The notes below the pieces were generated by a model that was not told the origin of the DNA, did not search any database, and saw only the letters and a program-made list of their open reading frames with translations. Positions 6,765-13,200 of a stretch of DNA of 17,120 bases are shown here, in pieces. The stretch spans positions 1 to 17,120 of the forward strand of contig JAEYTW010000763.1 in NCBI GenBank assembly GCA_023433835.1, in the 5' to 3' direction. Position 1 is the first letter of the stretch, and each line of letters begins with the position of its first letter. This stretch comes from Pseudomonadota bacterium. GTDB lineage: Bacteria; Pseudomonadota; Alphaproteobacteria; Ferrovibrionales; Ferrovibrionaceae. A program made the translations under genes and the position numbers.

Positions 6765-7963
6765 TGGCCGGCATCGCCTACGTCGTCGGCACCTTCGACA
6801 CCAAGGCGGAGGAACTGCTCTACGTCGCCGGGTTGTTGCGCGCCGCGGGGCTGACGACCGTCACCGTCGACGTCGGCACCGCCCTGCCCTCGCCGTTCGC
6901 CGATATCGATGCCGCACAGGTTGCCGCCTGCCATCCCGACGGGCCCGACGCCGTGCTGGCCGCCGGCGATCGCGGCCGCGCGGTGACGGCCATGACCCAG
7001 GCCCTGCTGGCCTTCGTCGCCGCCCGCCGCGACATCGGCGGCATGCTGGGGCTGGGCGGATCGGGCGGCACATCGATCGTGGCGCCGGCGCTGCGCGCGC
7101 TGCCGATCGGCGTGCCCAAGCTGATGGTCTCGACCCTGGCAGCGGGCGATGTCGGCCCGTTCGTCGGCGTGCACGACATCACGATGATGTATCCGGTGAC
7201 CGACATCGCCGGCCTGAACCGGCTGTCGCGCACGATCCTGGCCAATGCCGCCCATGCGCTGGCCGGCATGATGACGCTGAAGGTGGCGCCGGCCGCCGAC
7301 CAGCGCCCGGCGCTGGGTTTCAGCATGTTCGGCGTGACCACCCCCTGCATCCAGCAGCTGACCGCGCGCCTGTCGGGCGACTACGAATGCCAGGTATTCC
7401 ATGCCAACGGCCCGGGCGGCCGCGCCTTCGAGGCCATCGCAGGCTCGGGCATGCTGCGCGCCATGGTCGACATCACCACGACCGAAGCGGCCGACCATCT
7501 GCTGGGCGGCGTCTGCACCGCCGGGCCCGAGCGGCTGGATGTCGTGGCCCGCACCGGCATTCCCTGGATCGGGTCCTGCGGCGCGCTCGACATGGTCAAT
7601 TTCTGGGCCCCGGAAACAATCCCCGAGCGTTACCGCGACCGCCTGTTCCATGCCCACAATGCCAACGTCACCTTGATGCGCACCACGGCGGCCGAGCTGG
7701 AAGCCGTTGCCGCCTGGATCTGCGGCAAGCTGAACGCCTCGCCCGGGCCGGTGCGCCTGCTGCTGCCCGAAGGCGGCACCTCGGCCCTCGATGCAGCCGG
7801 CGGGGCCTTCCACGACCCCGCGGCGGATGCCGCGCTGTTCGCCGCCTTCGAGCGGCATTTCGCGGCCGGACCGCAGCATCAGCTGATCCGCGTGCCCCAC
7901 CACATCAACGACGCCGCCTTCGTCGCAGAGGCGGAACACCATGTCAGGGCCGTGATAGGATAG
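6764..7963 (+). CDS. Tm-1-like ATP-binding domain-containing protein (UPF0261)
   Basis: This 399-residue protein begins at GTG 6764, which overlaps the upstream stop as TAGTG; that start gives the standard UPF0261 N-terminus AGIAYVVGTFDTKAEELLYV. Further family marks are the Gly-rich loop MLGLGGSGGTSIVAPALRAL at about residues 94-113, GVPKLMVSTLAAGDVGPFVG at about 117-135, DITMMYPVTDIAGLNRLSR, SMFGVTTPCIQQL at about 187-199, and VFHANGPGGRAFE at about 211-223. The homologous N-terminal half of plant Tm-1 binds ATP and inhibits tobamovirus replication, but the normal bacterial role is unknown. It is the last gene of the operon and ends next to a palindromic repeat. The protein family is certain; the function is not. 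Confidence 0.9.
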   Translation: MAGIAYVVGTFDTKAEELLYVAGLLRAAGLTTVTVDVGTALPSPFADIDAAQVAACHPDGPDAVLAAGDRGRAVTAMTQALLAFVAARRDIGGMLGLGGSGGTSIVAPALRALPIGVPKLMVSTLAAGDVGPFVGVHDITMMYPVTDIAGLNRLSRTILANAAHALAGMMTLKVAPAADQRPALGFSMFGVTTPCIQQLTARLSGDYECQVFHANGPGGRAFEAIAGSGMLRAMVDITTTEAADHLLGGVCTAGPERLDVVARTGIPWIGSCGALDMVNFWAPETIPERYRDRLFHAHNANVTLMRTTAAELEAVAAWICGKLNASPGPVRLLLPEGGTSALDAAGGAFHDPAADAALFAAFERHFAAGPQHQLIRVPHHINDAAFVAEAEHHVRAVIG

Positions 7964-7970
7964 TTTTCTC

Positions 7971-8075
7971 CGTCATTCCGGCCGCAGCGAAGCGGAGAGC
8001 CGGAATCCAGGGAAAGCGCGGTGCAGTTTGCGCCGCTCCTGCCCTGGGTTCCGGCTTTCGCCGGAACGACGATTG
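7971..8075. repeat. Palindromic intergenic repeat (copy 1)
   Basis: A long near-palindrome fills the gap between two convergent genes. The left arm starts CGTCATTCCGG at 7971 and ends CCGGAATCCAGGG at 8012; the right arm runs CCCTGGGTTCCGG to CCGGAACGACG (8042-8071). Each arm also contains its own smaller hairpin, the right one being CCGGCTTTCGCCGG at 8051-8064. The central part (about 8015-8037) is also nearly symmetrical. Related arms occur at 13024-13187, and a shorter relative at 16434-16467. It looks like a dispersed REP/BIME-type element and could act as a bidirectional transcription barrier; no T-run is present. Confidence 0.8.
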
Positions 8076-8079
8076 GCGC

Positions 8080-8694
8080 TCAATGCCCGAGGAAACCGCG
8101 GGCGCGGAGTTCGTCGGCGAGTTGGGCCGAGCTCCGGTAGTGGATCGCGTCGAACCCCACCGATCGCGCGCCGGCGCAGTTGGCGGCCGAATCGTCGATG
8201 AACACGGCCTCGGCCGGCACCACCTGATGGCGGCTGGCCAGCAGTTCGAAGATTTCGCGATGCGGCTTCAGCAGCTTCTCCTCGCCCGAGACGACGATGC
8301 CTTCGAAATGCTGCAGCAGCGGGAAGATCTGGCGTGCCTCGACGAAGGTGTCGGCCGACCAGTTGGTCAGGGCCAGCAGCCGCACGCCGTCGGCCTTGAG
8401 CCGCTCGAGGATGACCAGCGTATCTTCGATGACACCACCCAGCATGTCGCGCCAGCGCGCGCGATAGGCGCGGATCCACTCGGCCTTGTCCGGGTGGCGG
8501 GCGATGGCTTCCGCGATCGCCTCCTCCCACGGCCGGCCGCCATCCTGGGCCACGTTCCACGACGGCGGGCAGACCTCGGTCAGGAAATGCTCGCGCGCCG
8601 CCTCGTCGGTGATCAGCGTGTCGTAGAGGCGGCGCGGGTTCCAGTCGATCAACACCCCGCCGAGGTCGAAGACAACGGTATTGAGCATCGTCAC
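8080..8694 (-). CDS. HAD family phosphatase (YihX-like)
   Basis: This protein of about 204 residues has the four haloacid-dehalogenase motifs: nucleophile Asp in VVFDLGGVLIDWN, Thr in LLALTNWSA, Lys in SGEEKLLKPHREIFE, and the acidic pair in EAVFIDDSAANCAGA. A helical cap lies between motifs I and II. The DLGGV form of motif I and overall length fit the YihX/glucose-1-phosphate phosphatase-like branch of small-molecule phosphatases; the substrate is not predictable. GTG at 8694 overlaps the upstream glyoxalase stop as GTGA, implying translational coupling; the ATG at 8688 is an alternative two codons later. It is the last gene of the minus-strand operon and is convergent with the Tm-1-like gene across a palindromic repeat. 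Confidence 0.9.
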   Translation of the reverse strand: MTMLNTVVFDLGGVLIDWNPRRLYDTLITDEAAREHFLTEVCPPSWNVAQDGGRPWEEAIAEAIARHPDKAEWIRAYRARWRDMLGGVIEDTLVILERLKADGVRLLALTNWSADTFVEARQIFPLLQHFEGIVVSGEEKLLKPHREIFELLASRHQVVPAEAVFIDDSAANCAGARSVGFDAIHYRSSAQLADELRARGFLGH

Positions 8695-9089
8695 GACCGC
8701 TGGATCAGTTCGATCTTGTAGCCGTCCGGATCCTCGATGAAGGCGATCACCGAACCGCCATGCTTCATCGGCCCCGGCGGGCGCGGGATCTTGACGCCTT
8801 CGGCGGCCAGCGCCTCACAGGTGCCGTAGATGTCGGGCACGCCGATCGCCAGATGGCCGAAGGCGGTGCCGATCTCGTAGGGCTCGGTGCGGCCCCAGTT
8901 GTGGGTCAGCTCGATGACCGCCTGGTCGGCCTCGTCGCCATAGCCGACGAAGGCCAGCGTGAACTCGCCCGTGGGATCGTCGTTCTTGCGGATCAGGGTC
9001 ATGCCGAGATGGCGGGTGTAGAAGTCGAGCGACTTGTCGAGATCCATCACCCGGATCATCGTGTGCAACAGGCGGAAGGGGGCGGTCAT
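8691..9089 (-). CDS. gloA: Lactoylglutathione lyase (glyoxalase I)
   Basis: This 132-residue enzyme of the vicinal oxygen chelate fold converts the methylglyoxal-glutathione hemithioacetal to S-lactoylglutathione in the cytoplasm. The four expected metal ligands are in place: His9 (RLLHTMIRV), Glu60 (AVIELTHNWG), His79 (FGHLAIGV) and Glu127 (YKIELIQ). The motif VMDLDKSLDFYTRHLGM at about residues 14-30 and the C-terminal FIEDPDGYKIELI are classic GloA sequence. ATG 9089 was chosen over in-frame starts up to 9149 because it has AGGAG at the right distance and gives the family's N-terminus. It is 68 bases downstream of arsC and couples to the HAD gene by a GTGA overlap. Confidence 0.95.
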   Translation of the reverse strand: MTAPFRLLHTMIRVMDLDKSLDFYTRHLGMTLIRKNDDPTGEFTLAFVGYGDEADQAVIELTHNWGRTEPYEIGTAFGHLAIGVPDIYGTCEALAAEGVKIPRPPGPMKHGGSVIAFIEDPDGYKIELIQRS

Positions 9090-9157
9090 CGCGGGCTCCT
9101 GAAACGAGGTCGGCTGAGCCCGCATTAGGTAGCCCGAACCGCCCCGCAATCAAGCCT

Positions 9158-9514
9158 TCAGATGATCTCCTCGACCCGCTCGGGCGGCCGGCACAGCCGC
9201 ACGCCGCGCGGCGTCATCACCACCGGACGCTCGATCAGCACAGGATGATCGACCATCGCCTGCAGGATCGTCTGTTCCTCGACGTCTGCGGCATCGAGGC
9301 CGAGGGTCTTGACCTCGGCCTGCTTACGGCGCAGCAGGTCGCTCGGCCGCAGGTTGGCGAGCCGCAGCACGTCGGCGATCGCCTCGCGGCTCGGCGGGTA
9401 CTTCAGATACTCAACGACGCGGACCTCGTGCCCGGCCTCCCGCAGGCGCGCCAGCACCTTGCGCGAGGTCGAGCAGTTCGGGTTGTGCCAGATGGTCGTC
9501 GTCGGTTCGGTCAT
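9158..9514 (-). CDS. arsC: ArsC family arsenate reductase (glutaredoxin-type)
   Basis: This 118-residue thioredoxin-fold protein has the ArsC catalytic loop IWHNPNCSTSRK, with Cys14 as the nucleophile that would form a thiol adduct with arsenate, and later arginines at the positions of the ArsC anion site (LLRRKQ around 61-65, LIERPVV with Arg96, and LCRPPERV near 108-114). Length fits the short chromosomal ArsC/YfgD branch rather than the 141-residue plasmid form. No arsR, arsB or acr3 gene is nearby; the neighbours are acyl-CoA and glyoxalase genes, so its true substrate may not be arsenate. The ATG at 9514 lies 5 bases after the acyl-CoA dehydrogenase stop, so co-transcription is very likely. 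Confidence 0.88.
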   Translation of the reverse strand: MTEPTTTIWHNPNCSTSRKVLARLREAGHEVRVVEYLKYPPSREAIADVLRLANLRPSDLLRRKQAEVKTLGLDAADVEEQTILQAMVDHPVLIERPVVMTPRGVRLCRPPERVEEII

Positions 9515-9519
9515 CTATC

Positions 9520-10692
9520 TCACGCCGTCTCGTTGAAGATCTCGCGGCCGATCAGCATGCGGCGGATTTCCGACGTGCCCGCCCCGATCTCGTAGAGCTT
9601 GGCATCGCGCAACAGCCGCCCGGTCGCGTAATCGTTGATATAGCCGTTGCCGCCGAGAATCTGAATGGCGTCGAGCGCCACCTGCGTCGCCTTCTCGGCC
9701 GCATAGAGGATAGCGCCGGCCGCATCCTTGCGGGTGGTCTTGGCCGCATCGCAGGCGCGCGCCACCGCGTAGACATAGGCGCGGCAGGCGTTGAGCGAGG
9801 TGTACATGTCGGCGACCTTGCCCTGGATCAGCTGGAACGTGCCGATCGGCTGGTCGAACTGCTTGCGGTCGTGGATATAGGGCACGACGATGTCGAGGGC
9901 GGCCTGCATGATGCCGATCGGCCCGGCCGCCAGCACCGCGCGCTCGTAATCGAGGCCGCTCATCAGTACGTTGACGCCGCGCCCGACCTGGCCCAGCACG
10001 TTCTCCTCAGGCACCTCGCAATCCTCGAACACCAGTTCGCCGGTGTTGGAGCCGCGCATGCCAAGCTTGTCGAGCTTCTGGGCGCAGGAGAAACCCTTGA
10101 AGCCTTTCTCGACCAGGAAGGCGGTGATGCCGCGCGGCCCGGCCGCCGGATCGGTCTTGGCGTAGACGACCAGCGTGTCGCAATCGGGCCCGTTGGTGAT
10201 CCACATCTTGGTGCCGTTCAGCACGTAGCGGTCGCCCTTGCGGTCGGCGCGCAGCTTCATCGACACGACGTCCGAACCCGCCCCCGGCTCGCTCATCGCC
10301 AGCGCGCCGACATGCTCGCCGGAGATCAGCTTCGGCAGATAGCGCCGGCGCTGGTCGTCGTTGCCGTTGCGGGTGATCTGATTGACGCACAGATTGGAAT
10401 GGGCGCCATAGGACAGCCCGACCGAGGCCGAGCCGCGGCTGACCTCCTCCATCGCCACGCAATGGGCGAGATAGCCGAGGCCGGCGCCGCCATATTCCTC
10501 CGGCGCGGTGACGCCGAGAATGCCGAGATCGCCCATCTTGCGCCACAGGTCGGCCGGGAAATCATTGTCGCGGTCGATGTCGGCGGCGCGCGGCGCGATC
10601 TCGGCATCGCAGAAGCTGGCGACCTGGTCGCGCAGCATGTCGATATCCTCGCCGAGCTGGAAGTCGAGCTGCGCCATCGAATTCTTCATCAT
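9520..10692 (-). CDS. ivd: Acyl-CoA dehydrogenase, probable isovaleryl-CoA dehydrogenase
   Basis: This 390-residue FAD flavoenzyme oxidises short branched acyl-CoA, most probably isovaleryl-CoA in leucine catabolism, passing electrons to ETF. The sequence VGLSYGAHSNLCVNQITRNG (about 91-110) is typical of the IVD subgroup. FAD/substrate motifs ALAMSEPGAGSDVVSMKL (about 130-147) and MWITNGPDCDTLVVYAKT are present. The catalytic base sits at Glu250 (SGLDYERAVLAAGP) as in IVD, whereas the C-terminal position where most family members carry Glu reads YEIGAGTSEI without it; this supports IVD. The start ATG 10692 is preceded by AAGGACAGGG. It follows the thioesterase by 16 bases. The rest of the leucine pathway (methylcrotonyl-CoA carboxylase, HMG-CoA lyase) is not in the window. 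Confidence 0.93.
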   Translation of the reverse strand: MMKNSMAQLDFQLGEDIDMLRDQVASFCDAEIAPRAADIDRDNDFPADLWRKMGDLGILGVTAPEEYGGAGLGYLAHCVAMEEVSRGSASVGLSYGAHSNLCVNQITRNGNDDQRRRYLPKLISGEHVGALAMSEPGAGSDVVSMKLRADRKGDRYVLNGTKMWITNGPDCDTLVVYAKTDPAAGPRGITAFLVEKGFKGFSCAQKLDKLGMRGSNTGELVFEDCEVPEENVLGQVGRGVNVLMSGLDYERAVLAAGPIGIMQAALDIVVPYIHDRKQFDQPIGTFQLIQGKVADMYTSLNACRAYVYAVARACDAAKTTRKDAAGAILYAAEKATQVALDAIQILGGNGYINDYATGRLLRDAKLYEIGAGTSEIRRMLIGREIFNETA

Positions 10693-10708
10693 CCCTGTCC
10701 TTTGTGCA

Positions 10709-11173
10709 TTACGCCTTCGGCCGGTCGCTCTTGCCCTGCAGGCAGATCAGCGTGACCACGCCGGAGGCGATCGTCTTTTCCCTGGTCCCGGTGCGCGCGA
10801 CCACTTCCATATCACAAACCGACAGCGTCCGGCCTGACTTGCGCACCCGGCCATGGGCGATCAGTTCGTCGCCGGCGGCGGGTTCGAGGAAGTTGATCTT
10901 GTACTCGACCGACATGACCGACGAGTCCGCCGGCATCAGCGTGTAGGCGGCGTAGCCGCAGGCCGAATCGCCGATCATGCCGACCATGCCGCCATGCACG
11001 AAGCCGTGCTGCTGGGTGTTGTGGGCGGCATGGACCAGGCGGATCGCCACATGGCCCGGCTCGACCACCGCGAGGCTTGCGCCGATATGGGCCATCGCCG
11101 GCTGGCGGGCGAAGCTGTCGCGCACCCGCGCCTCGAAATCCGGATCCCGGGGAATGGATTGCTGCTGGGTCAT
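10709..11173 (-). CDS. PaaI family thioesterase (hotdog fold)
   Basis: This 154-residue hotdog-fold protein is likely a cytoplasmic acyl-CoA thioesterase. The signature QQHGFVHGGMVGMIGDSACGYAA (about residues 54-76) contains the HGG turn and the following Asp that place it in the PaaI/YbgC-like group; the strand SVMSVEYKINFLEPAAGDELIAHGRV is equally typical. The ATG at 11173 was chosen over the longer frame that would begin at 11269 because that extension covers the LysR-thioesterase intergenic region, and because GGAGG lies just upstream. It is the first gene of the minus-strand operon and is divergent from the LysR gene. Its ribosome-binding site is inside a hairpin loop (see the 11174-11214 entry). 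The acyl-CoA substrate is not known. Confidence 0.88.
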   Translation of the reverse strand: MTQQQSIPRDPDFEARVRDSFARQPAMAHIGASLAVVEPGHVAIRLVHAAHNTQQHGFVHGGMVGMIGDSACGYAAYTLMPADSSVMSVEYKINFLEPAAGDELIAHGRVRKSGRTLSVCDMEVVARTGTREKTIASGVVTLICLQGKSDRPKA

Positions 11174-11214
11174 GGTCTCGGCACCTCCGACGGCCGAGAC
11201 CTTAAGCCGAGACC
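11174..11214 (-). promoter_or_regulatory. Shine-Dalgarno-bearing hairpin with tandem 5' arms, thioesterase leader
   Basis: On the minus strand two identical copies of GGTCTCGGC (11214-11206 and 11201-11193) are followed by GCCGAGACC (11182-11174), which ends directly at the ATG. Either upstream copy can form a perfect 9-bp stem with the last copy. The nearer pairing leaves a 10-base loop that contains GGAGG, the ribosome-binding site. Such a structure could modulate translation initiation or be a protein binding site. The sequence is clear; the function is inferred. Confidence 0.55.
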
Positions 11215-11240
11215 TTGCCATAGAGGAAATGGGATGTTTG

Positions 11241-11253
11241 TATCTTTTCGATA
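11241..11253. promoter_or_regulatory. LysR-type T-N11-A operator candidate
   Basis: TATC-N5-GATA is an interrupted palindrome of 13 bases with the T-N11-A form typical of LysR-regulator sites. It lies in the 95-base region between the divergent LysR gene and thioesterase operon, about 70 bases upstream of the thioesterase ATG and 16 bases upstream of the LysR ATG, a position suited to autoregulation and control of the divergent operon. Short motifs of this kind also arise by chance. Confidence 0.5.
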
Positions 11254-11268
11254 GGAGACATCTATGCA

Positions 11269-12162
11269 ATGAACCTGGCCCAGCTGCGCTACTTCCTCGC
11301 CGTCGCCGAAACCGGCAGCTTCACCAAGGCGGCCGAGCGCGCCAATGTCACCCAGCCCACCTTGTCGGTCGGCATCAAGCGGCTGGAGGAAGCGCTGGGC
11401 CAGCGGCTGTTCGATCGCGGGCGCTTGGTGCGCCTGACGGCGGCAGGCGCACGTTTCCTCCCTCGCGCCCGGCTGATGGTGCTGGAATGGGCGGCGGCAC
11501 GAGCCGAACTGGCCCAGTCCGGCCGCACGCGGCTCAGGCTCGGCTATCTGCGCACCCTGCCCTCGCCCGCCGTGGCCGCGCTGTTCGGCGATTTCGCGGC
11601 GAGCCATCCGGGCATCGAGCTCGAACTGATCGACGGCGAGCCGCCCCAGCTCGAGCGGCTGTTGGAACGCGGTGATCTCGATGCCGCGCTCAGCGTGCTG
11701 GGCGATGCCTCCGGCCGCCATCCGAACCAGGCGCTGCTGCGGCAGCGCTACGTGCTGGCGGTGCCGCCCAATCACCTGCTCGCCACCCGCACCACCTGCC
11801 GGCTGGCCGATCTCGACGGCCTGCCCTTCGTCATCCGGCCGGATTGCGAAGTGCTGCGCGCCGCCCGCCGGGCCTTTGCCGCGCAAGGCATCAATTGCCC
11901 CAACGTCGCCCGCGTCGGCGACGACGAGCGGCTGATCCGCCTGGTCGCGGCCGGACTGGGCCTGGGGATCGTGCCCGACGGCATCGTGCCGGAAGGGCTG
12001 TCGACCCTGACCATCACCGATTTCCCGATCCAGCGCCGCATCGGCCTGACCTGGCGCCAGACCGCGGCCAAGCCCGCCCAGGAATTCCTCAGCTTCGCCG
12101 CCAGCCATCCGTGGCGCGAACTGCGCGGCGCCGGCCGCCAGCGGCTCGACGCAGCTCATTGA
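11269..12162 (+). CDS. LysR family transcriptional regulator
   Basis: This 297-residue regulator has the standard N-terminal winged helix-turn-helix: LAQLRYFLAVAETGSFTKAAERANVTQPTLSVGIKRLE across about residues 3-40, then EALGQRLFDRGRLVRLTAAG. The effector-binding domain follows from about residue 85 (LRLGYLRTLPSPAVAALFGDFAASHPGIELELIDGEP), with the second-lobe motif VGDDERLIRLVAAGLGLGIVPDGIVP near 220-245. ATG 11269 has AGGAG at 11253-11257, slightly distant. It is divergent from the thioesterase/isovaleryl-CoA dehydrogenase operon with a T-N11-A site between them, so it probably controls that operon and itself. The inducer is unknown; an acyl-CoA-pathway metabolite is a reasonable guess only. 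Confidence 0.95.
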   Translation: MNLAQLRYFLAVAETGSFTKAAERANVTQPTLSVGIKRLEEALGQRLFDRGRLVRLTAAGARFLPRARLMVLEWAAARAELAQSGRTRLRLGYLRTLPSPAVAALFGDFAASHPGIELELIDGEPPQLERLLERGDLDAALSVLGDASGRHPNQALLRQRYVLAVPPNHLLATRTTCRLADLDGLPFVIRPDCEVLRAARRAFAAQGINCPNVARVGDDERLIRLVAAGLGLGIVPDGIVPEGLSTLTITDFPIQRRIGLTWRQTAAKPAQEFLSFAASHPWRELRGAGRQRLDAAH

Positions 12163-12245
12163 CGGGGTTTGTAAGTTTACCCGCGCCAAGAGCAGCACGA
12201 CATGGTACCGTCGTCCAAGAGTGGTGGTAGCAATCGGAGCAACCG

Positions 12246-13013
12246 ATGCGTCTGGCGCGGGCGGCGGCCGCGACTGCGATCTTCTTTTGCCTGATCGGCA
12301 CGGCGCGAGCGACGCCGGTGGACTTCTGCTTCACCGTCTGGCCGCCCTTCGCCGCGCTCGAAGCCGGCAAGCCCGCTGGCATCTCGGTCGAGATCCTGAC
12401 CAGGGCCGCGATGCGGGCAGGCTTCGAGGCGAGCTTCACCCAACTGCCCTGGGCACGCTGCCTCAAGGAAACCGAGAGCGGCCGGTTCGACGCGGCCGTC
12501 GACGGCAACCCTGAGCGCCGGGAATATCTTCACGGCCGGCATTCGACGACGCCGGTCGCGATCGCCTTCTGGGTGCGCGAGGGGTCGCCGGTGCAACGCT
12601 TCGCCGGCTATGACCAGTTCGCCGGCCAGACGGTGGGCTATACGCTGGGCTACAACTATGTCGAGGCGGCGATGGCCGCCCTGAAGAACCAGCTGATGGT
12701 CGCCCCGGACGACGACGCCGAGGTGGCGATGCTGCTGGCGGGCCGGGTCGACGCGATCATCGGCGACCTCGTCGTCATCGGCGCACTGGCCCAGCGCGTG
12801 AAGGCACCGATCCGGCCGCTGAGCCCCGCAGCGGCGGAGACGCATTACTTCCCGCTGTTCAACCCGGCCCGCGCCGACAAGCTCGCGCGCATCGACGCGG
12901 CGATCGGCGAGATGATCGCGGCCGGCGAGGTCGACACGATCTTCCGCGACCGCATCGGCCTCAGCCACAGCGACATCCTGCGCACGCTGAGCCGGGCTCC
13001 GGAGACGAACTAG
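12246..13013 (+). CDS. Periplasmic substrate-binding protein, amino-acid ABC type (PBP type 2 fold), no adjacent permease
   Basis: This 255-residue protein has a signal peptide (MRLARAAAATAIFFCLIGTARA, cleavage expected before Thr-Pro) and the bacterial extracellular solute-binding family 3 pattern: FTVWPPFAALEAGKPAGISVEIL at the start of lobe 1, QLPWARCLKETESGRFDAAV, and second-lobe sequence AEVAMLLAGRVDAIIGDLVV. The PWARCL motif belongs to a sub-branch commonly found as lone periplasmic proteins. Start ATG 12246 has GGAG 8 bases upstream. No permease or ATPase gene adjoins it, and it lies 83 bases after the LysR gene, so it may be an orphan receptor, a sensory accessory or part of a scattered system. 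The ligand is unknown. Confidence 0.88.
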   Translation: MRLARAAAATAIFFCLIGTARATPVDFCFTVWPPFAALEAGKPAGISVEILTRAAMRAGFEASFTQLPWARCLKETESGRFDAAVDGNPERREYLHGRHSTTPVAIAFWVREGSPVQRFAGYDQFAGQTVGYTLGYNYVEAAMAALKNQLMVAPDDDAEVAMLLAGRVDAIIGDLVVIGALAQRVKAPIRPLSPAAAETHYFPLFNPARADKLARIDAAIGEMIAAGEVDTIFRDRIGLSHSDILRTLSRAPETN

Positions 13014-13023
13014 AACGACATCC

Positions 13024-13187
13024 GGCGTCGCAAGCGGCACTGCGCCTGCCCGGGATCCCGGCTTTCGCCGGGATGACAATCGTAGGTTTATGAGCCTATC
13101 CGCTCCATACCAGGCCGATCGTCGTTCCGGGCGAAGCGAAGCGCAGACCCGGAACCCAGGGCAAGCACCTCCCGCTTGCGACGCAGG
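13024..13187. repeat. Large inverted repeat related to copy 1 (copy 2)
   Basis: Two divergent but clearly related arms face each other between the convergent receptor gene and maeB. The left arm (13025-13086) starts GCGTCGCAAGCGG and contains CCGGCTTTCGCCGG at 13058-13071. The right arm (13184 back to 13115) starts with the same 13 bases on the other strand and contains the longer hairpin version around 13120-13162 (TTCCGGGCGAAGCG). The two units point inward, opposite to the outward layout of copy 1. A further small hairpin, CCCGC and GCGGG arms at 13171-13191, lies near the maeB stop. It is probably a dispersed repeat that may also act as a barrier between convergent transcripts. Confidence 0.7.
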
Positions 13188-13200
13188 CGGGGGCGTGCCG

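Noticed and set aside
9090..9149. Longer N-terminus for glyoxalase I from 9149
   Set aside because: The extra residues do not resemble the family, and AGGAG lies before ATG 9089.
7971..13187. CRISPR array
   Set aside because: The repeats are two separate palindromic elements 5 kb apart, without regular spacers or cas genes.
13171..13191. Hairpin after maeB as an intrinsic terminator
   Set aside because: The stem is good, but there is no T-run on the minus strand, and it is part of the larger inverted repeat.
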